Part shown: positions 49,194 to 61,600 of the stretch, in pieces
Position numbering within the stretch: position 1 is the stretch's first letter
Layout: each line of letters begins with the position of its first letter
Source of the DNA: Rhizoctonia solani
Taxonomy: Eukaryota; Basidiomycota; Agaricomycetes; Cantharellales; Ceratobasidiaceae
Direction of reading: 5' to 3'
Assembly: GCF_016906535.1 (NCBI RefSeq)
Contig: NC_057385.1
Span: forward strand, 3,100,001-3,164,000
Length of the DNA: 64,000 nucleotides
The notes under the pieces: generated by a model
What the model was told of the DNA's origin: nothing
Database searches by the model: none
The model's input: the letters and a program-made list of their open reading frames with translations, nothing else
Made by a program: the position numbers and the translations under genes

Positions 49194-51260
49194 CAGCCCA
49201 TGCGCCAATGAGGCGAAGGGAAAGGGGGAGAATCGTAGATGCCATGACGCACAGAGACTTAAGAAGGAATGGCTGTGGAGTGTTTAATCTATTGAAGCGT
49301 TGTAATCGGATTGATACATTGCTTCTTGCGGTACCGTGGCGGTAGCATTCGGCGGTTGGATCTCACAAAGGTAATTCCTCCAGGAACTACAGGTCATCGT
49401 TTCCAATTCCTTCTTTGATCAAACTATAGCTATACTAAGTTTACCATCCGCGCCAGTTCACTCAGCACTTTTTTTTTTATTCTTTTATTCTCCCACTATC
49501 ACACTCGATACAAACGCTCCCCAAATCTCTTAATGATATCTCGCTGCTACCCATGAGCCGCAGCCGCAGCCCCAGGCCACCTCCGGGCAGTTTGTGTGGC
49601 GGAATTGGCCCGATTCAGGTGAAGGCCCTTCCTGGACCCCAATCCATAATACCAGAAGTTGCTTTCGTGCGCCTCGACATATACGCTGCCCGATTTTGAA
49701 GCTGATTAGGTGATCTAATCAACATGAGGCTTGGGCATTTCATTGATTCCGCTGAAATTAGTTCACTTAGTTGTCGGGCTGCGTCTTACTACACTCAGTT
49801 GTCTCGGCGACACGTCCAGCGCAGGGTAGCGGATCATTTGAGAAAGAGACAAGAAGGTTATACGGACTCATCCTCAAGACTCTAGGTGCGATTAGTTACT
49901 ATGCAACGTCTAGTATGCATTTCATATTGTATTAAACTCACATGTGAATCCGGGACATCTAGGCCGATTGAAATTTACTCTGCGTGTCTTGTGCATCTAT
50001 CTTCTCTCAAGCACTGGGCTTGAAATCCCGATAGCATTCAGTCCCCTTACCGGTATGCCCTACTCCCGGAATGTTCTGCGGCCCTGTACCTTTGGTTTCT
50101 GATGCACCTTGGCTCCTTTGGGCGAACATAACGTCCTTGTTTTTCATACAAGTTATAAGAAACAAATATACTAGGCAATAGACGTTCTAGAGCATTTGCC
50201 ATCCCGGTAGCGGGCAGGCCTGGACACTGGGTTTATTGTATAGTCTTCGCTTGAGAGTAAACTGCCCCTAGTTTCGTACCTGATGGAAACACCAAACGGT
50301 TTCTTCGCGTGCTTAGTGATGGGAGAGCACTTTACATAATTCGTCAAGGTTTATAGATAGCCAAGCTCAAGTAAACTTGAAAGTTACACTGTGAGTATGA
50401 GCAATATTATGCTTTCCAACTGCGTTTTGTCCACGCTAATTAACATTCTGACTGCCCATATTGGGTACTGGTTCGTGAGGAAGACTATCGTCTTGAAGGT
50501 TTCATCTTCGGCGAAAAGAAAAAAGTATAATAGAGTTATATTAAGTACGCATACACACGGATCATGGTATACATATCAATTCCACCCTTGTCCAGAAATG
50601 ACGGTGATAGGTCATATTGAAATGAATTGACACCTTTTAGTCATAAGGTTTCCTATCAAACTTCCCGGCCGCCGTGTCAAAGCCGTGCCAGTGGGGGGTT
50701 TCCTACCTGAGGCCGCACGGAGATCTCAGCTTCCTTGGGTTCCCTGTTCGGGTGAATCAGGTCCACCCACCAATGATTGAAGAGCGACTACATAATGTTG
50801 CCACAATTAAGCTAGGGTGCTCATGCATCGATCGGAAGATACTCACCTTGCTGCCTGGCGAGCGGTCAAACCCAGCGTGTTACTAATATATATGTATATA
50901 TTGCATAAGTAATCATGCCTAGTTGTCGAATCATCTGAGTTCGATGCATCATAATTTGGCACCCTGTGTCGTGTACGAGGTGATGGCGCATTCGAATCCT
51001 TCGATAAGCCGGGGAATAGGGGTTGAGCCAGTGGGTCCGCTGTTGTTCCCTCGATGTCAACAAACTCAGACTAAACGGTGATTAATTAGAGGTGCCAACC
51101 ACCCCAATCGGATTGAAATTGGTAAATCTGTTGGTTCGGAGGCCAGACCCCAGAAGAGCACCTGCTATCTGTAAAATCATGTGTTAGCTCTTGGAGATAA
51201 GCAATATGTTTATGTGCTTAACGCATACATGGCATCCAATAGTATCACGAGTGTGTAGTA
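49194..51260. other. spacer between RGS genes C and D
   Basis: 2.1 kb without a recognised gene. It holds the upstream block of copy C at 49303-49320. The frame at 50391-50630 and others look fortuitous; no transposon signature seen. Confidence 0.5.
49303..49320 (-). promoter_or_regulatory. upstream block shared by RGS genes (copy C)
   Basis: Plus-strand TAATCGGATTGATACATT, about 110 bases before the copy C start codon; the same word with one change stands before copy D. Confidence 0.5.
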
Positions 51261-53638
51261 TCAACGAATCAACCCCAGTGTCAGACCGAATGTCACGGCA
51301 GTCGCAATAGCCGCCGTTCTCCAAGTTGTCACCCAATGAGCCCGTCTGACCAGCGAAGAGTGGACGAGTGTCATAGGGCCGTATAGCGTCCGCGCCCACG
51401 GGTAGTAAAGTTCGGGCCCTTGTTCGACTTCGGAAGATTTGCTTCCTCTCCGCGTTTCGACAGTCACCAAATTGATCGTAAGCCCATCATTCTCATGACG
51501 TATGGAAGGGTTGACACATGCGAATACGTCGGGCATTGTTCGTCGACGTTGCATGGCATGTTCGGGCAGTTGTATGGATGGTACAGCGACATCCTGCCCC
51601 AGAGGTGGAAGCCACGTCGAGGCATAAGGCGGCTGAGCTATGGGTTGAGCTTCGTTATTCAAGGCAAGTGCCGGATATTGATGAAAGGTACTGGAGAAAT
51701 GATGCACTTCTGGAACTTCTCGTCCAAATGCATCGGACACGACGATTCCGAAGTCGTTTTCCTCCGAAAAGGGGCTGTCTGGTCGTTCTTCTATCTCCAT
51801 CAGTTCCATCGACAAGTCTACCACTGCGTTTCTCCGTTGCGGCAGCTCGGAAGACGATCCCTTAGACGAGGGGCTAGTAGCAGGTTGATGTACTTGCAAG
51901 ACATCTACATGTTTCACACTCATGGCAAATGAGCTGCGGGGTAGGTCCTTGGTTTGACGTGGTGGTGGTAGATCCGTTGTCGTTTTCTGGTCAAAGACCC
52001 GCGGGTCGGTCGGCTTACTGTTGCACAGCGGCCTTCCAACCATCTTCAGTACACCTTCTCCCCGTCTTCTCTCTAAAAGAGCGTGAAAGCCAAAAGTATT
52101 TTCAGAAGTCGAAAATGCTGTGCTGGTAGTGGGGAGTAAACTGGAGCCATTTGATCGGCGTCGGTGGCATGAATATGAAGAGGATTCAACATCGGTCGGG
52201 CCGGGAGCAGGTGCAGGCGCAAGGGAGTAGACAGTGGACGTACCACATCGGGTGGCAGAGGTCTCTTGATTTCCCAAGGATATAGCTGGCGGGCATCGCC
52301 TACGTACTGTTTCGAAAATTTCCAGATGTAAGATAATGAGAGATACACACCTGTCACATAAACTGTGAGACAATGCTGAAAATTCAAACCCAATGTAAGT
52401 CTCGTGTAAGGTTTGTTCGAGGACGAGTCTATGGAAGTTGTATATGAGCGAACTCACACCACTCAACGTCACAATCATAAACCATAGCCCAATCCAAATA
52501 AGCGGCAAGCTTCCAGCGACATAGCCTCGCTGGTACGAAGTCATTCCTTTAGTCCACATGACAATCCCTCCGGCAAGGGTTAAAAAACCGCCGCATGCGC
52601 CAGGTACATAGTGCATCAGGCCCGCATTGCAGAATGCCATTCGGAGAAAGGTAGCAAATGATGTATGGAGGGCGTCACGAACATGACGTAGAATAGGGTC
52701 GAAAATACCAGGCTCGGGTTGATTTGGAAACGAAGGCATCTTGTTTGTATGCTCTGAAAAATGGGCAACGCAACCGAGCTATAACGTCAACAATATCTTC
52801 TCAAAGCATGAAGGCGTACCCTGTTCATCATACGGAGGCGGAAGGTTGGGAATGAGTAAAACACGATCGACATCTTCATTTGAGATATCCAGTCGCCAAG
52901 GTGCCCCAGGTCGAAAAAACATATCTTTGGCCAGGGAGAACTCTTGTCTCAACCCAGGATCTTGACAGTTTTTTAAACGCTCCCAGAGTTCGCGCGGCCT
53001 GTAAGCGCCTTTGGACGAGCCAGGGAGGTCGATGCCAGCAGTAGGAAGGACAGACTCGGCCCAGTAGTTGTAGATTTGACGGTAGCGGTAAACCCATTCA
53101 TAAAAGTATCTGTATCGGATGAGTGCCCGATATAAAGCAGAGACAGACAGTGTCATAACGTGGTGCAAATAATTGGCTGAAATTGATACTGACAAGTTTC
53201 CCAAAGATCCCTCCACATACCGAAGATACTCCTCAAAATCATGTCGCGAGAGCTAGAAATGTTTCGGACGAAGTTGGTTGGTTGGTTAGCCTTGACTCCT
53301 CGTCAGACTTTGATATGCGTACCGGAGATAGATGTTTGTCGGCAATAACGTCTTCCAGTTGCACCGTGAACCTTGGCTTTACTGAGAGGATAGCTGTTAG
53401 ACTAGTGTTCGAAGGTGCCAAACAATATGATAGTCAACCTACCAAGCCAAGTATATCGCTCTTCTTTAGCAGGAGGAGGAGGGTTCCACAAACGTTTACC
53501 GAACGATCTAAGAGATCCAAATGTGAACCAATGAGGCTGGGGTCTCTCTATTTCCGGGCGCCGTTTTTGGCGCCGTTTGCTAGGGCGTAGCATTAACGCT
53601 CGCCCCGTAGGGGCAGAGGGATATTGGGGAGGAAACAT
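51261..53638 (-). CDS. RGS-domain membrane protein, Rax1-like, copy D
   Basis: Same order as copies B and C: MFPPQYPSAP; PQPHWFTFGSLRSFGKRLWNPPPPAKEERYTWL; RFTVQLEDVIADKHLSPV; SRHDFEEYLRYVEGSLGNL; RYFYEWVYRYRQIYNYWAESVLP; LWERLKNCQDPGLRQEF; FFRPGAPWRLDI; FPNQPEPGIFDPILRHVRDALHTSFATFLRMAFCNAGLMH; TM segments LTLAGGIVMWTKGM and LPLIWIGLWFMIVTLS; VYVTG|DARQLYPWEIKRPLPP; tail with LPPPRQTKDLPR, EENDFGIVVSDAF, RRRTMPDVF, TRRGSKSSEVE; LYGPMTLVHSSLVRRAHW; final TM WRTAAIATAVTFGLTLGLIR. Two introns precede the DARQL exon. One-base loss near 52236 (VVRP/TVYSLAPAP). About 620 aa. Transcribed in the same direction as A-C; closest to C by eye. Confidence 0.82.
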
Positions 53639-56600
53639 GTGGGGGACGATACATGGTGGACTTAAAAGCGAATGAAGTGGAGCGTCTCGATCACTTGCAC
53701 AGCGTAGTGCTTCTGAAACGTCAATCCGATTGATACATTCTTGTTACGCGGCCATATACACCCATCCCACGGCCGAGACTGACAATTGTTTCTCCAGGGG
53801 TCTGACAGGAGAACATTCTTTGACCGAACACTCCGTCGATCACTAGGCATTGACCGTATTTTAGTTTACCCGGAAGTTCCTTGGGTCACTTGCTTCTAAC
53901 AAGGCATCCCTAATTCTATGTGCTACATTCCGTCCTGCGCTCTACTTTAGATGTATATGCGAATATTACCTCCTAACCCGATGGCATACAGCCGCTATCC
54001 AGCCACCATCAAAATCCTTTGTCTTGGGTGCTCAAATCGGCCCGGAGACAACGGCTGATGTCATCCAAAAAACCCACGATTCTTCAACGTACATCAAGAG
54101 CCAAAAACATCATTTTCATCTATCCAAATATGGCATCTAACCGATCGCACGCCGTGTTCAATTAATCAATACCTAATATTGGTCTGGGTGGTGGTTTGGT
54201 GAATGGTCTACATACACTCTGCTTCAAGGTGACCTTAGAATACACTTTCGGTTGGGCTTTGCCTTATCCGCGCGACAACCCCACGTACACCACCGGCATG
54301 GGGCTCTTACCCCCCGAATAAGTTTGAGAAATGCAAAAGGTTGCACGTGGTCATTCAAAGCTGAAATTTTACATAATATGGGGTATATGCGTGCTTCAAC
54401 CCGGCATGCTGCTCACCTTAATGAGATTAGAAAACCAAGCATTGAGCGTTGCTAGTATTTATAACTTTTAGTATTATTAAAATCAAGTCTCATTACGTTG
54501 ATTGGTACATTGCCTCGAGAAATCTATACCCTTTATAAAATAGGTCTGAGTCTATTTTTTTGCATGATAACCTTTGTTTAATTGTGCCTGGGAGATCGTA
54601 GAGTGATTTGTGCCAATGGTGCATAATTTTTCCTTACGCTGATTTGAGGGTGCCCCCAAGGGCTTGACAACACACCTAGTCTCAACCTGGTATGTATTTC
54701 GTTCCAGGCAACGCCTCGGAGTTGGAATCTCCGCTGAAAGATAAAGTAATAGTTCTCAATCTGTTAAATAGCTGAGGCCATGCTCCACAGCTTCGACGAC
54801 TCGATCCAGCCCGTCAGGTTATGAAAACCTAATCATGTATCTGCGACGTAATGACAAAGTTAAACGTCGAATAAATTCATTGAGGGTTCGACTATCGCTG
54901 CACACAAGCAGCACGTTCTTAGTTTTATGAATCAATAAATAGACTACGAGCTCAACGCCTTGGTCTGTCCGCGTGTAGCCCACCTATGCTGCAGTTCTAT
55001 AGTACCTATGAACTCTGATCATAAAAACCTTGAACCAATGTATATTATCCCATAAAAACGAGGGTACTAAAGCCAATCAAAAATATTACAGATTTTATAG
55101 CAATCTGCCCGAGTATATTATGCTTATACCCCTGTCTGTTTGAGGAAAGCTTGCCAAAATGTTTGCTTCTACGGGGAATGGAGGGATAGGCCCTCAGACC
55201 TAAAAGGGGTAATCCTATGGTAGAACTTGGCCTACACTCCAACTATTCCCATATCAAAAACCTTCCAGGCTAGGTCTGGTTGTTGCTCTGGGGGGGTAGG
55301 CACACGGGTTTGCTAAGAAGAAGACCGCATGCAATACCACACTTCCTCCATTGGGAAGGACCTTCTACTCAAATCTATAACTCGAGTTTCCTTGATCCTA
55401 TTGTGCTGGGATACGATAATATGGCTGGGTATTGCCTTTGAAGACCATTACTCTCAAAGTAGGATATAAAGAAAACTAAGATAACTCCCCAGATTCGAAA
55501 TGGCGCATAATTATTTTAAACTACATAACCCCATCAAAAAAGATCATTTTGAATGTTGGCCAATTGAGCGTAACGGGAGTTCCCTGCTCTCGAATATATG
55601 CCATTTCAGACTTTGAATGTAACGATGTCTGCAGCCAGGCTGAACGATATGTCCTATTCAGGGGAACACCCTGTCAACGGGTAAATTTACTTTAGACAAC
55701 ATATTCCGCCCGACGAATTGCTCCTGACATACGGTAAAACTGTCCTTTTCGATTATTTCTGAGCCGATGGCTCCATGTTGAACTTATTTTTGCTGTGGAT
55801 CGCTTCAACCCTAGCCCAGTGTCTCCCAGCCGCGCAAATGGTTATAAACGAGGCGCCATTGAAAATGACACGACGCGATGTATATTGGTCCCGAGTTGAC
55901 GTCTTTGGCCGTATCCGTCGATGCCAATCCAGCGGGGCTATTCCGTTTGGCTCGTACGAACATTTTCGATGGTCTCCCGGCAATTCCCACGGCTAGGTCG
56001 AAAGCTTTATATATCACTCACAAGACTGGAGTAGAAGTCCTGTTTCCTTGTTAAAGTTCGGGATATCCGACGTATGTGTCGTACGTAGTATTCCTGCCAT
56101 GAAAAGTAAGATAGTTATGACGATCGATCTGCAAGAAAGGATGTACCAAACTGGGACCATCGGTGGCGTCATAATCTACTGAAAGATAGGGAACACGGTT
56201 AGGAGCCCACACAGCGCCGGACCTCGAATGGCAGCCCCCGTTTACGTCCACTGATATGCGCCGCCATCACTCACCATAACACGGGGGCGAAGCCGCAAGT
56301 CGTTGATTTTTGTCGCATAGAGCCAAAGTTACCCTTTGGAGTAATTACCTGCCATGGCAAGTCGTTATCCGAAGTTTACGACATATCTATATTGGTAAGC
56401 TGCATCAGCAGTATTGTTTATAGACAATTTTACAGAATAAGATGCGATCTATGAGGTAGATTATTTGGCGAGTTTTCAATCGAAATTATTTTGTTGGATT
56501 CAATGTGTCACCCAGTAGCTAGGTAGCCTTCGTGGAAGAGGTTAATAGACTAAAATTCGAATCGGGAGCCAGATCTGTGATCGAGTACTAGCTTGAGCTA

Positions 56601-56750
56601 TAATAATAATCTCAAAGCTTCTTAGGAGCTCAGGAGTAGGGGATCCAAACACCGCTCTAGCCCGGCTATCACTCTTGCCATGGCCAGTTTAGCCACTTTG
56701 CAGCCACATAATTCACGTGATCGTCCCTGACGTAACATCAGAGAACGTAC
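53639..56750. other. gene-poor region, 3.1 kb
   Basis: Between RGS gene D and the small ORF before URA6. Holds the copy D upstream block at 53723-53739 and an orphan look-alike (GTTGATTGGTACATTGC) at about 54498-54514. Open frames at 55753-56017 and 56051-56251 do not look like proteins. No transposon ends recognised. Confidence 0.5.
53723..53739 (-). promoter_or_regulatory. upstream block shared by RGS genes (copy D)
   Basis: Plus-strand AATCCGATTGATACATT, about 90 bases before the copy D start codon. Differs from the copy C block by one base. Confidence 0.5.
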
Positions 56751-56987
56751 ATGGCACCTCCACGAACAGCACCCAATCCGTTTCTCTTGCTTTCTCTACC
56801 TGTTTTAGCTTTTGGATCCTACGTATATCTTGTGAATAAACGCTCAAGAGAACCCTGCATCGCGCCAACCACGGCAAGCGCCCAATCCCTTGACACCTCC
56901 TATTTACCACGAAGACGCGTCCAAGCAACCGACACCGCGCTCAAAGTAGAACCACTGACGATCACAATCAACCATGGGCTTAATTGA
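56751..56987 (+). CDS. small single-pass membrane protein (hypothetical)
   Basis: A 78-residue frame: MAPPRTAPNPF, then a hydrophobic segment LLLSLPVLAFGSYVYLV, then NKRS and a polar tail. The layout (short N-terminus, one TM, positive stop) is that of small mitochondrial or ER membrane proteins in fungi; no family named. Its stop overlaps the URA6 start by 14 bases in another frame. It may be a separate short gene, an upstream ORF on the URA6 mRNA, or an N-terminal extension of Ura6 if a base is missing. Confidence 0.45.
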   Translation: MAPPRTAPNPFLLLSLPVLAFGSYVYLVNKRSREPCIAPTTASAQSLDTSYLPRRRVQATDTALKVEPLTITINHGLN

Positions 56988-57938
56988 GAAGGCGAAAGAT
57001 GCATTGCATCTCAACAAAGACAAGACGGCTGGCGAGGCACCCCTGAGCCCGACGACTTCATCTACACCCGCGTTCGACTCGAAGAAAGTAATGGTTATCT
57101 ATGTCCTCGGAGGACCAGGAGCTGGTAGGAGCCCTATGATTATGACATCTCAATATAGGGCTCTGATGATTTTTTTTGGATAGGAAAGGGCACACAGTGT
57201 GCTCATATAGTTGAGGATTTCGGGTTTGTTCATCTATCAGGTCAGCATACTCAGATACACCATTTCTGCTCATGTATCAAGCTGGCATCATGAACAGCCG
57301 GTGACTTGCTACGTGAAGAACAAAAGCGCGAGGGATCTACATATGGAGCGCTTATCAGCGAGCACATTCGCAATGGAACCATTGTCCCCATGGAGGTCAC
57401 TGTCAAGCTGCTCGAAAATGCCATCCGTGCTAATCTTGAGCAGCCACATCCCGGCTCGGCCTGGCAAAACGGACACGGTCGGTTCTTGGTCGACGGATTC
57501 CCCCGCAAGATGGACCAGGCGATCAAGTTTGATGAAACTGTGAGTCCGTGTAGTGTCATGGTATCACGTCAAGAATCATGCTAAACGCGAGCCGATATCA
57601 GGTCTGCATGTCTAGTTTTGTCTTGTTCTTCGATACGACTGAGGAGGTTATGCTTTCCCGTTTGCTTGAGCGGGGGAAGACTAGCGGACGCGAAGACGAT
57701 AATGTAGAGAGCATCAAGAAGCGTTTCCGTACGTTCGTTGAGACAAGTATGCCTGTGGTCGACAAATATCGTGCCGAAGGGAAAGTCATATCGGTCAGTT
57801 CAACGCTAGCTGTATTGCATCCAAAATATTGAAACTGGATGTTAGATTGATTCGACACGCCCAATCGAAGTCGTACATGCAGATGTGCAGAAAGTCCTAC
57901 GTGAGGAACTCACAAAGCGCGGTCTCCCGGAAAAGTAA
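56974..57938 (+). CDS. URA6: UMP-CMP kinase (uridylate kinase Ura6)
   Basis: Transfers phosphate from ATP to UMP and CMP in pyrimidine nucleotide synthesis. Seen: P-loop [12 protein letters not shown] across an intron (57125-57183); [74 protein letters not shown] (LID); [18 protein letters not shown]; ending LTKRGLPEK. Five exons, about 235 aa. The start codon has a strong context (ACC ATG G) and gives [17 protein letters not shown], a short extension before the conserved core. No frame break seen. Confidence 0.93.
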
Positions 57939-58605
57939 ATCATTCGGGAATTTGAGTTATATACCGGCACGATTCTTCTCTACTTCTCTACCATGCTGAA
58001 TACAATAGTGTAGACTTTATATTCTTTGAGACTCAGGGCTTTGCGGAACCAATCTGGCGTGAGGCAAATATACATGTCGTGGGCTGTCGAATAGCCTCGT
58101 AGTGCATATCTGCTTTACCTAATGCCAAAGGTCGGCTATCCTTTTTGTGGACAAGTTATCGGCGGTAGAACCAAGGGTGTTAAATAATTTGATCTACCAG
58201 AATAACCTTAAGGACGGATATCATTCGGAGAAGTGTTTAAAAGGACGGAGGTGACCGGAGTATTGAACAAACCAATATAATTGTCCGCGTCGTTACATGT
58301 CATAAATATGTCTACACATACCTGGGAGAAAACATATCGCGATAAGACCAGGAAAGGTACGTTCCACATTTGCGTAGGCGGAATACTTGGGGCTTACGGT
58401 GTTGGTGGGGGTTGCCCAGCCCTGAGGAGCTAACTTTTTCGAAATTTTAAACACAACATCTCTACCCCCAAGAATGGCTGGTCCGTTCAGAAGCTTGCTT
58501 TTGCGAGCCGTGGGTATATGTAGTATATGAGGTAAGTGCGATCGATAATTACAGAATAGATTGAGAGTAGTATTGGAACTAATTTTCGGATAATTCGACT
58601 GGCCG
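57939..58605. other. intergenic, convergent 3' ends
   Basis: Spacer between the 3' ends of URA6 and PIK1. An open frame at 58293-58658 overlaps the PIK1 end and could be an alternative longer terminal exon, but the sequence is not family-like. Confidence 0.45.
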
Positions 58606-61600
58606 TTAACGAAGTTGAACCTAACCGTGAGATCACAGAAACATACCGAATCATACAATCGTGTCCATGCGGAGCCAAGAGAAGTGACAATCAGATTATC
58701 TATGTATCCTGTGATAGCGGACGTCGTTAATGAAGGTTGAAATCGTTCTTTGAGTAATTGCGAAGTTTGCTCTCCAAAAGTAGCAAAGCAAGGAAACGCA
58801 GAATCTATGCAGAAATGATAAGAGAGGGTTAGTAGTAAGTAATTAGGCGCTCACCCTTCTGCATAAGGTCGACGAGCGCTATCCAGGTGGCCATTCAATT
58901 AGATCAACTGACCACAGATCGGTTTCTCACTCACTGATGATCCTATCACTATGCTTTCGAGCCGCCAAAAAGCCTTCATGAAATAGTTTCTTGAACTCCA
59001 AAAATGGCTCCGAATCGACACCGCCTAGAACATCTACGTACTCGAGAGGTAATTTGAACGGAGCTGACTCGAATCCGACGCCTCCAGGAGAGTTCCCTAA
59101 CATAAAGCCGAAGTCTGGATGCATGCTGAGCACGAAGCCTATAAAAATCCACCATGTCACTTGCCGATATGCACGAGATGGCCGTCTCGATCCAATAAAA
59201 TATTTCCATTATGTCGGTCTTTAATTTGAAGTAAAAAGGTAATAATAGAACAGCCTTTCAAAGTCTCCATCAGATCTTTCGGGCATACAGTCTTGGGTGA
59301 ATTCTTACCTGCCAGTGATTTGGCAAAATTCTTCTGTGCCCTTGCAAACTTAACGGATGAAGGGTCCCCGTAAGTCTTTTTTAAGATGGCTTCGTTAGAC
59401 TCTGTGGCGATGCGTTGTAGGTACGTACGTTGATGAAATGGTCCAAGAGTGTAACGTGCCCGAAATTGCCTTCTGCAATGCGGCGAGCATATTCGGCTTT
59501 CTTTATTGAATGAATAGAGACGGCATCCTTGAGTCGACGTAAAAAAAAGCAATACGAAAATAATGAAATGGGCGCTTACTGTGATTGTCTCAACCAGACC
59601 CGAGTTGGATCCTGTTATGAGTATCCTAAAGCTTTTGCCACACGAACTAAGCTCCGTGAGATCGAAGTGTGATGCGTGTACTTACTAACGGACCCAACAC
59701 TGACAATTTTCCTCTTTCCAAATGTTTTCAAACTCTTTTATCAGTAGAGTTGCCAGTTGCTCCTGCCTAAGATCGCCCCCGGTTTTTACAATGACTGATA
59801 TACACTGAAATTCATTAATAATGAACTGAACCATTTGGCAAGTGGACCTACATCCCAGTTGACCAAGTGCCCATATGGGCTGCCTGCGCGAATTCTTGCC
59901 TTCTTCCCAGCCCACGATTCTCTGAATACCGCAGCTGATCCCACAGGTCCAGAATTAAACGTGCGGAATGAAATGAAAAAGGGGTCGCACTCACCTGAAG
60001 GGTCTGCACGATTTAATTCGCGGCGTACAATGGCTTCGTCCTCTTTTGTGTTGGAGGCACGACCCGGATCCGAGATCCCTTTTATTCCCTCTCCCTCCCC
60101 GTGCTCCATCATGCGGGCCATGCGCTGGTCTTCGAGTGCGATCATTTCCGCCATTATGCGTTCTCGGATTGCTGCCGCTTCAGCCGGTTGTAAACGCATC
60201 CTCATGGCCGAAGCTGCGTCACTACTGGTTCCTGGCCCAGGGGAAGGAGCCGCGGTGGGCGTTGAACCTGGTGCTACTGATGTAACAGGTTCGCGCACAA
60301 GATTTGCATTTAACTGAGCGAGCATTACCGCCGCGGTCCGCATACGCTCAGAGTAATCCTCCATCGACAAAACTTCTGATGCTGTGGGTTGACCATTTGC
60401 AGGAGATTCGACCCGCGAAGAGAAACCGGACGTGGTCATATTTGGAGTTCGAGGGAGTGAACCTGAAATACCACCAATTCCCGGAGTTGAAGGTGCAGAC
60501 CCCATTTGCCACCGATTCATATCTAGCACTTTGTTTTTGGAGGCGCTGGTAGAACAATTGTATCACTAAGATCAACTGGTTCATCGCGGAGCTTGGCGCC
60601 ATAAAGCTGCTCGACTAGATCAATTTCTTCATCCTCGCCTTCCGGTGGGTCCAGAGGTGTAGATGGGGTTATTTGTATTTCACTTGAGGGGTCCGCGACG
60701 GGTTCAGCTTCATCTTGGGAATTCACTATGGGCGATTCAGCCCATGGCCTCGGCTGTTCAGAAGCAAAGGTATTTCTGAATGGGGTTACAGTTGCGGGAG
60801 TCTGGAGAAGTGGACCTCGGGAGTTAGGCTTTTGGGTAACGAGTTTCCTGAGAATCTCCTTGTTCATCCGTTTGGATGGGTCAAAATCCAAGTCATTATT
60901 GAGGAACTCCATAATCAGGACGTAGGGTGCTCGCTCGGCGGAGTTCAAGACAACACTTTCTCCTGGTGGGATTCGGACGATTCGATGGTGGGGCTGGGTA
61001 ACAAATGAGTTTGCAGAGCATTTATCCGACGAAGGGCACCACATGGGTACGCATATCTAAGAAATCAATCGTAAAAAAAAACGCAGCGATTAAGTCAAAG
61101 CGGACGCACCTCTGCTGGTAACTTATTATTGAGATTTGTCAACTCAGCTCTCAGAGCACTGACCCGAGCCAACTTGGGAACCACGAGCAGCCGGTTAGAG
61201 ATACTTTCCAGTGTCAACAAGAATTGTACTTCGCCTCGGCAATAGTGACCTCTTAAAAGTTGACTCTGAGTAAACGGATCGTATTGGTTGAGGAGGGATT
61301 CTTGATGGGCGTAGTGATTGAGGGAAGTAGCGCGGTTAAGACCAGGGCGCAACCCGATCGAAGGTGTCGAATGTACGGGCGGGAGAGTGGATTGTTTAGA
61401 AGGCGGAGTGGGTGGATCAAGTTGACCAAATGGATCATCGGACATTCGAGGAGGTCGAGTCGTAAGTGACGGTGTTGTTCTAGCAGCCTGGGCGGCCACA
61501 GTTTGTATAGAGCTCGTACTGTGGGTAAATATTGAAAGCTTCGAAGGTTTGGGTGTGGGTGTGGGTCCCGATGGTCCAGGGGCAGGCGAGTCATACCCTG

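Noticed and set aside
58293..58658. Longer PIK1 terminal exon continuing [12 protein letters not shown]
   Set aside because: Phase does not fit the preceding exon and the sequence is unlike PI4-kinase C-termini.
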